Shown in pieces: positions 1 to 8,215 of a DNA stretch of 44,558 nt (positions are counted from its first letter, which is position 1; each line of letters opens with the position of its first letter). This stretch comes from Rubripirellula sp. (GTDB lineage: Bacteria; Planctomycetota; Planctomycetia; Pirellulales; Pirellulaceae). The stretch is from positions 1 through 44,558 of the forward strand of contig JAQWPZ010000088.1 of assembly GCA_029245125.1 (NCBI GenBank), read 5' to 3'. The notes beneath the pieces are model-generated. The model worked only from the letters and a program-made list of their open reading frames with translations. It did not search any database and had not been told where the DNA came from. Both the position numbers and the translations under genes were made by a program.

Positions 1-73
1 CCATATGAAAAAGGATTACCGGAATGACCGCGAATGCCCGAAGCCCGTCGATTTCGGGACGATATCCAATCAC
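1..73 (-). CDS. Acyltransferase 3 family protein, N-terminal fragment (runs off left edge)
   Basis: The minus strand reads from a GTG at 73-71 into the peptide MIGYRPEIDGLRAFAVIPV and continues open to the window edge. The YRPEIDGLRA sequence followed by a hydrophobic stretch ending in FH is the hallmark first segment of membrane acyltransferase 3 (OafA/OafB-like) proteins, which O-acylate surface polysaccharides or lipids and span the inner membrane about ten times. Only about 24 residues are visible, so the acyl donor and target cannot be guessed. The frame is open up to a stop near position 137, so a TTG or GTG about 11-13 codons further upstream is an alternative start. The GTG at 73 fits the usual short leader before YRPEIDG. 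Confidence 0.8.
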   Translation of the reverse strand, partial: MIGYRPEIDGLRAFAVIPVILFHM

Positions 74-531
74 GGCTTCACCAGGGATTAGCGGAATTCT
101 AAGATTGATTTTCGCTCGAAACACAATCAATCCAGTGAGTCACGGGCGCCCCAATTCTCACTGGTCAACGAGACACACTCCCACAGTGATACAGCTTTCG
201 TCGCGGGCATAGAATAGAAAACAATTACGCTGTAATTTTTTCTCTTTCACGTTAGAAGATTCAAAATATCTCGAAAGAACCGCTTGTTACCGAAATCCCT
301 ACTGTTAGGATTTTCCCGCTAAAAACTCGCCCCTCACAGCAACGTTCCCAAAAGCGATTCGCGACTTCTAAAATTTCCGCCGCCATACGATCACTAATCG
401 TTTATGCACAGCCAAAGGGCAAAGAAGAGGTCGCATAGATTTGCCCTGCTCCCAACAAGCTAGTTCATCTGCCGTGAGAAATTCGATGTAGAATTCGGCT
501 GTCATTCCCAAGCATGCGCCGGCGATGATGT
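74..531. other. Intergenic region without a recognised gene
   Basis: This stretch lies upstream of the leftward acyltransferase gene and downstream of the leftward rhomboid gene. Short open frames exist on both strands but none has a recognisable domain, signal peptide or plausible start. It contains an AT-rich patch around 220-265 that could carry the acyltransferase promoter. I see no convincing terminator or repeat. Confidence 0.5.
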
Positions 532-1419
532 TTACCGGGTTGCCACCCACCAGGCGATCACGATCATCGCAATCGCTGCGACGCCGGCCACCTGTTGAAC
601 GTTCGCGTTGGACAGCACTTTGCCGCTGATCCGACACCCCAGCCAACCGATCGCTAGCCCAGCCAGGAATCCGGTGAAGTGCGCTGCGACATCTGTCCGT
701 TCGCCACCTACTCCGGTAAATCCCAGTAGCACGACTCCGCCGATCAACGGTCGCCAACGTATCCAGCGACTTGACTTGTCTCCCCAATGCCGCAGGGCAT
801 TGGCCACCAGCAAGCCGAGAGCTGAAAAAACAGCAGTCGATGCCCCTATCGAAGTGTGGGCTCGATCTTGAATCAAAGCGTTGATGCTGTTGCCAAGTGT
901 TCCCGCAATCACGATCGCCAGCCACGCCACACCGCCACCCAGGGCACGACCGGCCATGAAACCAAAGACAACACCGAACACAAGATTACTCATCAAGTGA
1001 CCGACATCTACGTGCAGCGTTAGCGCGGTAGCCGACCGCCACCACTCACCATCTCGGACCGTGCCAGCATTCATCTGACCAACACCAACCCAATCGATGC
1101 CGTATGCTCGGTAAGCATCTAAGATTGCGATCGCAATCAAGATCAGGCCATAGACGACGGTCCCAGCAACCGCGTAGTCATAAGTGGCAGAGACAGCCTG
1201 TGATCCGACGGACACGTCGGAGTTTTCTTCTCGGTAAGCATCCAATTCAAGCAGCGCTCGATTGGCGTCATCCGCACGCACCTCCAGCCACCACCAACCG
1301 TCGCGACGAACCGAATGGGAACGAATCCCAACCGCATCGAGCACAAAACGATATTCCAAGCACTGGTTGCGATTTTTCGTTTTGACAATCGCTTCGCGTT
1401 CGGATGATCCTGCGTCCAT
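532..1419 (-). CDS. Rhomboid-family intramembrane serine protease with N-terminal soluble domain
   Basis: Rhomboids cleave membrane proteins inside the lipid bilayer with a Ser-His dyad. This 295-residue protein has the expected signature: H136-xxxx-H141-xxx-N145 in one helix (HVDVGHLMSN), the catalytic serine in GAST at about S194, and the partner histidine at about H247 in AAHFTGFLAG. Hydrophobic segments lie near 83-101, 142-160, 164-180, 192-208, 225-236, 246-262 and 277-292, which fits a six- or seven-helix rhomboid. Residues 15-66 form a soluble domain with the pattern LEYRFVLDAVGI...WWWLEVRADDANRALLEL, which looks like a small DUF2007-type or GlpG-like N-terminal fold. The gene stands alone. 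Its substrate is unknown, and all catalytic residues appear intact. Confidence 0.88.
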   Translation of the reverse strand: MDAGSSEREAIVKTKNRNQCLEYRFVLDAVGIRSHSVRRDGWWWLEVRADDANRALLELDAYREENSDVSVGSQAVSATYDYAVAGTVVYGLILIAIAILDAYRAYGIDWVGVGQMNAGTVRDGEWWRSATALTLHVDVGHLMSNLVFGVVFGFMAGRALGGGVAWLAIVIAGTLGNSINALIQDRAHTSIGASTAVFSALGLLVANALRHWGDKSSRWIRWRPLIGGVVLLGFTGVGGERTDVAAHFTGFLAGLAIGWLGCRISGKVLSNANVQQVAGVAAIAMIVIAWWVATR

Positions 1420-1578
1420 GCACCTATCCTCGGTTGCCCCCGCTGATCTGGCAATCCGGTCAAAACTGGGAATTCTATTTACGGCTCATTTGGCACACAA
1501 TCCTCGCAAGAAAACCTGTCCCCAAAAGTCGCACAAAAACCATGCCGCTGGCTGGCGATTTAAAATCAAGCAGCAGCA

Positions 1579-1661
1579 AGTAGGCCGGACCAAGCGGAGC
1601 GAAGTTCCGGCACGATTCCTTTGCCGGATCGGCGTTGCTTCGCTCCTTGATTCAGCCTACT
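1579..1661. repeat. Long imperfect hairpin element, dispersed repeat (full copy)
   Basis: The outer arms are AGTAGGC (1579-1585) and GCCTACT (1655-1661). Inner arms GGAGCGAAG (1596-1604) and CTTCGCTCC (1638-1646) match perfectly, and TTCCGGCA (1605-1612) pairs with TGCCGGAT (1622-1629) at 7 of 8. The element therefore folds into one long interrupted stem. A half copy lies at 18519-18559. From memory, similar GTAGGCCGGA... elements are common in Rhodopirellula intergenic DNA. It sits between the rhomboid gene start and the isomerase gene end, so it could also act as a terminator for the upstream (rightward) side. Confidence 0.8.
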
Positions 1662-1717
1662 AATATTTCGGTCGCACGAGGACACCATTGATGAGAACGG
1701 ATCTGCCGTCGGGGGCT

Positions 1718-2683
1718 TCATCGCCCTGGACGTGGCACACCAGCTTGTTTCATCGCAGTGCTCAAGACTTGATAGCTGCTTACCAACGCTTTTTCTGGGT
1801 CATAGTCGGGACGCTTCCAAACTTGGGAGCTCACCTCCACACAAATTGAGCCGCGAAACCCGCCGGCGTAAAAACGCTGACATAACTCTTGATAATTGAT
1901 CGTCCCAGCTTCACCGGGCAACTCGAAGCGAACCGCACGACCATCCTGCCGCGCGTCTTTCACTGCAATCCCAGCCGTAATCGGCAATGCATCACTAATC
2001 AAATCCTTCAGCGGCATCTCCCGAAAAAGAAAGTGGCTGAAATCAAACCACATTTGGATCGATGAAGGATTGCCCAATTGTTTGATCAACCAAGCCGCTT
2101 CATCCGGACGCGACATCGCATGACCACGATGAGGCTTCACAGCGACCACCACGCCACTGTCTTTGGAAATCTGCAACCAATCGGCGAACCGCTCCACCGC
2201 ACGCTCTTTGACCTCCTGCCAATTCTTTTCGCCCAGCACTGTTTGGATGATGGGTGGCTTGCCAGAGGAAAGGTCCTGTGCAAGCTCGATATCACGTTTC
2301 AATCGTTCCAGATCGCGGCGGTGCGCAGCGATTGAACCGAGTGGTCGATAATTGGCCATCAAAGAACACAATTCCAAACCGTGATCATCCAACATGGTTT
2401 GAAATTCGTCTCGCTGGGACGCATTCATCCTCTCGGCGGCAACGTCACGCTCCGGTGTAACGGTTAATTCCAAGCCATCGAACCCAGCCTTGGCGATCGC
2501 CTCGACCGCTTGCCGCGGCGAGTAGCCCGGCAAGCCATACGTACTAAATCCTAAACGACACGCGGCATTGGTATTCGATTCGAGGTCAGCAGCGACAAGA
2601 TGCCGCCCCGGGAGTGATGCAGCGGCGACGGCCGAACCAAGAACGGTTAGTGCATTACGCCTTGGAATCAGTTGAAAATCCAT
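1718..2683 (-). CDS. Sugar phosphate isomerase/epimerase-like TIM-barrel protein, Tat-type leader
   Basis: From the ATG at 2683 the protein begins MDFQLIPRRNALTVLGSA, a twin-arginine-like leader followed by a hydrophobic segment, so export to the periplasm is likely. An in-frame GTG at 2734 would only add residues before the leader. The body is an AP-endonuclease-2-like (xylose-isomerase-like) TIM barrel: it opens with LGFSTYGLPGYSPRQAVEAIAKAGFDGLELT and contains PPIIQTVLGEKNWQEVKERAV, VAVKPHRGHAMSRPDEA, MWFDFSHFLF and a closing GSICVEVS strand. Members isomerise or epimerise sugars using a divalent metal held by Glu, Asp and His residues. The substrate is not clear. It is divergent from the Gfo/Idh/MocA gene at 2978, and such pairs often act in the same sugar pathway in planctomycetes. 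Confidence 0.82.
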   Translation of the reverse strand: MDFQLIPRRNALTVLGSAVAAASLPGRHLVAADLESNTNAACRLGFSTYGLPGYSPRQAVEAIAKAGFDGLELTVTPERDVAAERMNASQRDEFQTMLDDHGLELCSLMANYRPLGSIAAHRRDLERLKRDIELAQDLSSGKPPIIQTVLGEKNWQEVKERAVERFADWLQISKDSGVVVAVKPHRGHAMSRPDEAAWLIKQLGNPSSIQMWFDFSHFLFREMPLKDLISDALPITAGIAVKDARQDGRAVRFELPGEAGTINYQELCQRFYAGGFRGSICVEVSSQVWKRPDYDPEKALVSSYQVLSTAMKQAGVPRPGR

Positions 2684-2977
2684 CGCATCAATACAAAGCT
2701 TCGAGTGGAAAGCATCGGGTGACAACGCGTACACATCTTAACCCACGCCGGAGACATGTTCACTCTCACTCCGCTACAATGGCAGCGCAAATGCGTTGCA
2801 TCCACAGCATCGGATTGCCAAAGCACTCGTTAACACTCACACCAATGTTGTTAACGCATTCTGGGCAAGCGATGTTGAAGCACCGTGACGTTTGATTGCG
2901 GGTGACGCATCATGATGATTCGTTGCCACAACAAGGCATGCCGCCCCCGTCGAATCTCTGAAACCAAGGCAACCGTG

Positions 2978-4345
2978 ATGACCCTGCCAACTCGCCGTGA
3001 TGTGCTGAAATCAACTGCCGTGACTACAGCGGCTACCTTCGCTGCCCCAGCGATTGTCCGTGGACAGAATCTGAATGACAAGATCCGCGTGGCGATCGTC
3101 GGCATGGGAGGACGATCGAACGCCCACGCGGAAAGCCTGGTCCAACTAGAACAGGAATCAACCGCGGGCGTCGAATTGGCAGGAGTGTGCGATTGCAACG
3201 AGGCCAAACTCAAATCTGCCGAAAAGGTCTGGGGAGACCGCAGCGGACATCGCATCGAGACCTACGACGATATGCGGCGAGTGTTGGATGATCGCTCAAT
3301 CGATGCGGTCACGTTTGCGACGCCCAACCACTGGCATTCCCTCAATGCTATCTGGGGATGCCAGGCGGGGAAGGATGTGTATGTCGAAAAGCCTGGATCG
3401 CACAACATCTTCGAAGGTCGAAAGATGGTCGAAGCGGCTCGCAAATACGATCGCATCGTGCAACATGGAACGCAGTGCCGATCCTCACCGAACATCATGG
3501 AGGGGATCGAAAAACTACATAGCGGGATCATCGGCGAGGTCTATTTTGCTCGCGGCATCGCTTACAAGATCCGCGGCAATCTTGGCCAACACGCCCCACG
3601 CCCGATCCCCGAAGGACTTGATTGGGACGCCTGGTGTGGCCCCGCTTCGGTTCATGAATACAGCAACTTTCAACATCGTCGCTGGCATTGGATCTGGGAT
3701 TACGGCAATGGTGAAATCGGAAACCAGGGCGTGCATCAAATGGACATTTTGCGGTGGGGCTTAAAACTCGACACTCATCCGATCCAAGCATCTTCGGTGG
3801 GCACCAATTACATGCAAGAAAAAGTCCATCAGAGCAGCACCGAAACCCCCGGTGTATTGTCGACTTCGATGAAATGGGAAAGCGGACAGATGATCGAGTT
3901 CGAAGTTCGCGACTGGTACACCAACGCAGAGGCTGGATTTCGAGACAAGTACCCATTCGTGCAAAAAGATTTTCCCGTCGGCACCATCTTCCTCGGCACC
4001 GAGGGGACGATGATCATTCCCGATTACTCCAGCTACTACACGTTCTTGGGTCGAAAACGTGAAGCGGGACCGAGTGCGTTCGAAGAGGGCAGCCCGATCT
4101 CAAATTTGCCGCACTTCCGCAACTGGGCCTTGGCGATGCGATCACGCCGCCGTGAAGACTTGAATGCCGATATCGAACAAGGCCACTACTCCTCCTCGCT
4201 CTGTCACTTGGCCAACATCGCTTATCGTGTTGATCGCACCGTCAAATTCAACCCGGAATCTGAATCCTTTGTGGGTGATAAAGCCGCGGACCAATTGTTG
4301 ACCCGACCAGAACGAGATGGTTACGCAGTGCCGAAAGAAGTGTAA
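2978..4345 (+). CDS. Gfo/Idh/MocA family oxidoreductase, Tat-exported
   Basis: This family oxidises or reduces sugars and cyclitols with NAD(P) bound by an N-terminal Rossmann fold. Starting at the ATG at 2978 gives MTLPTRRDVLKSTAVTTAA, a clear Tat leader; the longer upstream frame would place about 22 odd residues before it. The Rossmann motif IRVAIVGMGGRSNAHAESL follows, then the diagnostic EKP motif in VYVEKPGSHNIFEG and a C-terminal beta-sheet domain (RHRWHWIWDYGNGEIGNQGVHQ region). The length of 455 residues is usual for the exported planctomycete type. It is followed after 85 nt by the fumarylacetoacetase-like gene on the same strand, so co-transcription is possible. The exact substrate is not readable. 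Confidence 0.9.
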   Translation: MTLPTRRDVLKSTAVTTAATFAAPAIVRGQNLNDKIRVAIVGMGGRSNAHAESLVQLEQESTAGVELAGVCDCNEAKLKSAEKVWGDRSGHRIETYDDMRRVLDDRSIDAVTFATPNHWHSLNAIWGCQAGKDVYVEKPGSHNIFEGRKMVEAARKYDRIVQHGTQCRSSPNIMEGIEKLHSGIIGEVYFARGIAYKIRGNLGQHAPRPIPEGLDWDAWCGPASVHEYSNFQHRRWHWIWDYGNGEIGNQGVHQMDILRWGLKLDTHPIQASSVGTNYMQEKVHQSSTETPGVLSTSMKWESGQMIEFEVRDWYTNAEAGFRDKYPFVQKDFPVGTIFLGTEGTMIIPDYSSYYTFLGRKREAGPSAFEEGSPISNLPHFRNWALAMRSRRREDLNADIEQGHYSSSLCHLANIAYRVDRTVKFNPESESFVGDKAADQLLTRPERDGYAVPKEV

Positions 4346-4430
4346 ATCTGCACCGACTTGCGACGAACAGGCAACGTGAATCACCCCCATCCATGACAAT
4401 CATTTCCAGCTCACAAGACAGGCGAATTAC

Positions 4431-5240
4431 ATGAAAATCGTTCGGTACAACGATACGGCAGGCACCATTCATTACGGAAACGAACATGCCGACGGACGAA
4501 TCACCCAACTGCAGGGCGACATCTTTTCCGGGACAACCGATACGGGACAAGATGCCGATGTTTCAAAACGGCTCGCGCCGGTGGAGCCTCGCGATATTAT
4601 CTGCATCGGTCTGAATTACCGAAAACACGCGATCGAAGGGAAGCAGCCCATCCCCGAGAACCCGATCGTATTCTTGAAAAACAGCGGCGCGGTACAGAAC
4701 CCCGCCGATCCCATCGTCCTGCCGCGCAAACTCCGCAGTGACCGAGTCGATTACGAATGCGAATTGGCAGTGATCATTGGCAAAACCTGCCACAATGTAT
4801 CGAAAGCCGACGCATTGGATTACGTGCTGGGTTACACCTGCGCGAATGACGTCAGTGCAAGAGACTGGCAAAAGAACGGTGGTGGTGGTCAATGGTGTCG
4901 CGGCAAGATGTTTGCGACGTTTTGCCCACTGGGTCCCCACTTGGTCACCGCGGACGAGATCACCGATCCAAATTCGCTCGGAATACGGACCGTTCTGAAC
5001 GGCGAAACGATGCAAGACTGGAACACCAATGACATGATCTTTGATGTTCCCACACTGATCGAATTCCTAAGCAGCAGTACAAGACTCGCACCCGGAACAG
5101 TGATTCTGACGGGAACTCCGCACGGTGTCGGTGCGGCGCGGACGCCTCCCGTGTTTCTGCAACCCGGCGATACGGTCACGGTTGAAATCGACGGCATCGG
5201 CTCACTAACTAATCCCGTCGTCGAAGAAACAACGGTTTAA
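4431..5240 (+). CDS. Fumarylacetoacetate hydrolase family protein
   Basis: FAH-family enzymes hydrolyse C-C bonds in, or decarboxylate, or isomerise, 2-oxo/2,4-dioxo acids using a divalent metal. The protein (269 residues) shows the family core: PRDIICIGLNYRKHA near 52-66, NPIVFLKNSGAVQNPADPI, the metal-binding DYECELAVIIGK, GYTCANDVSARDWQ, and the closing GTPHGVGAARTPPVFLQPGD with EIDGIGSLTNPV. The length and order match single-domain members acting on acylpyruvates or 2-keto-3-deoxy sugar acids (for example fucose or rhamnose degradation). Placement after a sugar oxidoreductase favours the latter, but that is inference. No signal peptide, so it is cytoplasmic. Confidence 0.9.
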   Translation: MKIVRYNDTAGTIHYGNEHADGRITQLQGDIFSGTTDTGQDADVSKRLAPVEPRDIICIGLNYRKHAIEGKQPIPENPIVFLKNSGAVQNPADPIVLPRKLRSDRVDYECELAVIIGKTCHNVSKADALDYVLGYTCANDVSARDWQKNGGGGQWCRGKMFATFCPLGPHLVTADEITDPNSLGIRTVLNGETMQDWNTNDMIFDVPTLIEFLSSSTRLAPGTVILTGTPHGVGAARTPPVFLQPGDTVTVEIDGIGSLTNPVVEETTV

Positions 5241-5637
5241 ACAGCCGATGTATCGCGAGCCTCTTCGGAGTAGCTCGCGGCGAATCTGCGCGGCTCCAAG
5301 AAACCGGGCCTGACTGTAGACCGGAACATCAGGCAAACGGCCCCCCGCCAAAACAAAACCAGGAAGCAAGTCGGCAAGCAACCACCACGAGCGCAGCTTG
5401 CGTCCGCTACCCGCGTTTGGGACCGGCGACGAAGGCCCTCGCAAAAAGAGGCTATCGATCGGCGAACGGTTAGCTGATCACCAACAACTATCCAACAGAA
5501 GTCTTCGGTGGGCAGCGGGCCAAATCGCGTGGCGTTTTACGCCTCGCTTCCGTTGTCTGAAACGAAGCCTTGCGACTCTCCCAATCTTGGCAAACCAAGT
5601 TTGCCTTCGCCCCGCAATCAGCGAAACACCAGACCGA
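5241..5637. other. Convergent intergenic region with two hairpins
   Basis: It lies between the FAH-like gene (plus) and the lectin-like gene (minus). A perfect 7-bp inverted repeat CGCGAGC/GCTCGCG spans 5254-5260 and 5273-5279, and GGCAAAC/GTTTGCC spans 5589-5595 and 5599-5605 with a 3-nt loop. Neither has a T-tract, but each is placed to end the adjacent gene. No coding frame here looks real. Confidence 0.5.
5589..5605 (-). terminator. Stem-loop downstream of the lectin-like gene
   Basis: GGCAAAC and GTTTGCC pair perfectly around the loop CAA, 32 nt beyond the stop codon of the minus-strand gene at 5638. No run of T follows on either strand, so this may be a Rho-dependent or RNA-stabilising end rather than a classical intrinsic terminator. 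Confidence 0.35.
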
Positions 5638-6276
5638 CTATCGCTGCGTCCAAACGTGGATATCATCAATTTCGATCCCATCACCGGAGCAACGAAAAAC
5701 CAGCGTCGGCTTCTTGACCGCAAAGGTAGGATGCGAAGCTTTCAGTGGTCCCTTTCCGTCGATTCGAGCAGTCACGTAACTGCCCCACGTCCCCACCCGC
5801 AACGTGTACCACTTGCCCAGTTGAAACGTGGTCTCGGCTTGGGCCAAGGTTTCATTGGGGTCTTCCTCACGACGATTCTTATCAAGGTGTTTTTGGATTT
5901 TCCAACTTGAGGGAGTGATGATGACCGAGAACAAGTGCCCACGCTTTTCCAATTCACCTGGGGCCGGATCAAACCCCAGATGAAACGCCTTCGCTTGATC
6001 AGTCAGCCGAAACTTCAACTCGTAAACAGCGTTCTCGGACTCAACGACGCGACGAATTGCTGCCGCGTGTTTCTCCTCCGGGACTTCGCTGCCCCGCAAC
6101 ACCCCGTCCGCGATACGCCAAGTACCCTTTGCTGAACTCCACCCGTCACCTAACTCAGTCCGGTCAAACGAATCCTGCAATGCCAAGATACTGTTCGCAG
6201 GAGGTTCGCCCGCCCGCGTTGGCACCGCCGGAAAAAGGAACAATGAAACGAACAGACAAGTTTTCAATTGATTCAT
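5638..6276 (-). CDS. Secreted lectin-like (DUF1080/3-keto-disaccharide-hydrolase-like) protein
   Basis: The protein (212 residues) begins MNQLKTCLFVSLFLFPAVPTRAG, a Sec signal peptide. The body is a single jelly-roll of the concanavalin-like type: LQDSFDRTELGDGWSSAKGTWRIADGVLRGSE, then YELKFRLTDQAKAFHLGF and KWYTLRVGTWGSYVTARIDG, ending ...FRCSGDGIEIDDIHVW. This pattern is that of DUF1080-like domains, which are very numerous in planctomycetes and are attached to glycan-processing enzymes. Here the domain stands alone, so binding of a glycan is more likely than catalysis. Orientation is opposite to the flanking genes; the 409-nt upstream region is shared with the divergent DUF1501 gene. Confidence 0.6.
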   Translation of the reverse strand: MNQLKTCLFVSLFLFPAVPTRAGEPPANSILALQDSFDRTELGDGWSSAKGTWRIADGVLRGSEVPEEKHAAAIRRVVESENAVYELKFRLTDQAKAFHLGFDPAPGELEKRGHLFSVIITPSSWKIQKHLDKNRREEDPNETLAQAETTFQLGKWYTLRVGTWGSYVTARIDGKGPLKASHPTFAVKKPTLVFRCSGDGIEIDDIHVWTQR

Positions 6277-6685
6277 TTGTGTTTCTATCGCAGTTGAAGA
6301 GAAGCTTGAGATTACTTAGTTCGACTGATGGGCGAGTCGCGCTTATGCCAGCGGAGATGGAATCGGATCCAACCAGCTTCACATTTCGCCATCGACACCG
6401 CCGAGGTATCATCGTTTCCGGGGCCAACGGTTCGCACACCCCCGGAACGACACCACCATCAAAGCGTATTCGCCGCAAACTGGCCACCTAAAACTGGTCG
6501 CCGCAAGCAGCTGGGGTCATGAACAGGCGGGGTTCTTGGTCGGGCGCGAATCCTCAATCGCTCATAAAAAACGCCGGTGCTGGCAAACACCTCCAAGAGC
6601 ACCGCTGAATCCGCAGATCGCCCGGGATTGCAGTATGATGGCGGGTCAAGTTTAAGTCTTTCTTCCACCAGGAATTCTGATTCCG
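6277..6685. other. Divergent promoter region, no gene seen
   Basis: This region separates the leftward lectin-like gene from the rightward DUF1501 gene and must carry both promoters. Open frames here (both strands) have no recognisable domain. I see no strong promoter, repeat or operator. Confidence 0.45.
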
Positions 6686-8152
6686 ATGTTACACCAACCG
6701 CAGGACCGACGAGCTTTTTTGATCGCATCGGCTGCTGGAGTAGCGGGATACTCGTTCGGTCAACCACGTTTGGCTGCCACCGATCGATCCTCGCAACCTT
6801 CACGGGCCAACCTCGCCTCGGAAGGTGGACCGGTGGCAGCCGGGGGTCGAGCAAAATCCGTCATCTTGTTTTTCTTGTGTGGTGGCGCGTCACACTTGGA
6901 TACATGGGACATGAAACCGGATGCCCCGGCCGAGTATCGCGGACCATTTTCTCCCATCGCGACATCAGCCCCTTCGATTCAACTCTGCGAACACCTGCCA
7001 TTCCTGTCAAAGCAGGCCCACCACTTGGCGGTGATCAATTCGGTAGGCAGTACTGTCAACACGAACGATCATCACGCCGGCTACTATTACAACTTGACTG
7101 GTCACGTTCCCGACCAAACGTTCAAGTCACTGGGGAACGACCGGCGACCATACGCAGACGACTGGCCGTTCATGGGTTCCGTGGTCGCATCGCGTCGGCC
7201 TCATCATGGTGCGTTGCCCAGCACCATCACGTTGCCACATATGCCAAGCCGAAAACCGTACACCAGACCCGGACAATTCGCGGCGCGACTTGGGGTCGAT
7301 TTTGATCCGCTTTATGTGAACGGTTCGGTCGAGACCCCGCTTTCCTTTCAAGCGCCTTCCTTGACACTCACTGGTGATGTCACAAAAGACCAGTTGCAAT
7401 CGCGCCATCAACTGTTGAACCAACTGGATCAGGCACGAAAACGGTTTGAAGGATCGTCAAAAGTTGAAATCTGGAAACAACATCAACGACGAACGATGGA
7501 GTTATTGATCGCCTCCGAAACAACAACGGCATTCGATGTAAGCCGCGAACCCGAATCCATTCGCGATCGTTACGGCAAATCGGTCAACGCCATGAGCCTG
7601 CTATTGGCGCGTCGCTTGGTCGAGGCCGAAATCCCTTTTGTAACGGTGTTCTGGAAAGGCAATGACAAGCTCAAGGACAAATGCAAGAGCGCCGGATCGT
7701 GGGACACGCACGGAAACAACTTCGGCTGTCTCAAGGAAAATCTGTTACCGGAATTCGATCGCGCTTTCTCAGCACTCGTCGAAGACCTTGCCCAACGCGG
7801 CTTGCTGGACCAAACGTTGCTGTTGGTCACCAGCGAGATGGGCCGCAAGCCAAAAATTGGAGATCCCCGCTCCGGTGGTGTAGCTGGAGCGGGTGGTGTA
7901 GCCGGTGCGGGCCGCGATCACTGGACGCATTGCTTGAGTGTCTTGATGGCGGGCGGAGGGATTCGCGGCGGCCAAACCTATGGGGCCAGCGATCGCTTCG
8001 GTGAATACCCAGCCGATCACCCAGTCACGCCTGCGGACATCACCAAGACGGTCTATCATGCGACCGGCATTCAAGACCTGCAGGCTCGCGATTCGCAAGG
8101 TCGCCCATACAACCTGCTCGACACAGGTGATCCAATCACGGCATTGTTTTAG
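6686..8152 (+). CDS. DUF1501 protein with Tat leader (copy 1)
   Basis: DUF1501 proteins share the alkaline-phosphatase/sulfatase fold and are exported; their function is not established. The leader DRRAFLIASAAGVAG (residues ~8-22) is Tat-like. Family landmarks follow in order: FLCGGASHLDTWDMKPDAP, an NDHHAGYYYNLTGH segment, RYGKSVNAMSLLLARRLVEA, SWDTHGNNF, SEMGRKPKIG and GRDHWTHCLSVLMAGGG, then a closing DITKTVYHATGI. The Asp/His pairs in WDTH and GRDHW are the likely metal ligands by analogy. A short glycine-alanine repeat (GVAGAGGVAGAGRDHW) precedes GRDHW, encoded by a duplicated 15-nt unit. Unlike copies 2 and 3, it has no DUF1549/DUF1553 partner next to it. Confidence 0.88.
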   Translation: MLHQPQDRRAFLIASAAGVAGYSFGQPRLAATDRSSQPSRANLASEGGPVAAGGRAKSVILFFLCGGASHLDTWDMKPDAPAEYRGPFSPIATSAPSIQLCEHLPFLSKQAHHLAVINSVGSTVNTNDHHAGYYYNLTGHVPDQTFKSLGNDRRPYADDWPFMGSVVASRRPHHGALPSTITLPHMPSRKPYTRPGQFAARLGVDFDPLYVNGSVETPLSFQAPSLTLTGDVTKDQLQSRHQLLNQLDQARKRFEGSSKVEIWKQHQRRTMELLIASETTTAFDVSREPESIRDRYGKSVNAMSLLLARRLVEAEIPFVTVFWKGNDKLKDKCKSAGSWDTHGNNFGCLKENLLPEFDRAFSALVEDLAQRGLLDQTLLLVTSEMGRKPKIGDPRSGGVAGAGGVAGAGRDHWTHCLSVLMAGGGIRGGQTYGASDRFGEYPADHPVTPADITKTVYHATGIQDLQARDSQGRPYNLLDTGDPITALF

Positions 8153-8180
8153 CATCCGGTCCGACAACGAAACGCCGTTG

Positions 8181-8205
8181 CTTGCCAACCCCTCGCGTTG
8201 GCAAG
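8181..8205. terminator. Bidirectional stem-loop between convergent genes
   Basis: A perfect 9-bp inverted repeat, CTTGCCAAC (8181-8189) and GTTGGCAAG (8197-8205), encloses a 7-nt loop. It lies 28 nt after the DUF1501 stop and 10 nt beyond the stop of the leftward cytochrome/WD40 gene, so it could serve both. The plus-strand tail TGCTTTCCC is only weakly T-rich. Confidence 0.6.
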
Positions 8206-8215
8206 TGCTTTCCCA

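Noticed and set aside
368..925. A 185-codon minus-strand open frame overlapping the rhomboid gene
   Set aside because: It lies mostly within the rhomboid gene in another frame and has no recognisable domain; the rhomboid frame has all catalytic motifs.
5398..5910. A 170-codon plus-strand open frame overlapping the lectin-like gene
   Set aside because: It runs antisense to the secreted lectin-like gene, which has a signal peptide and domain pattern. The open frame has neither.
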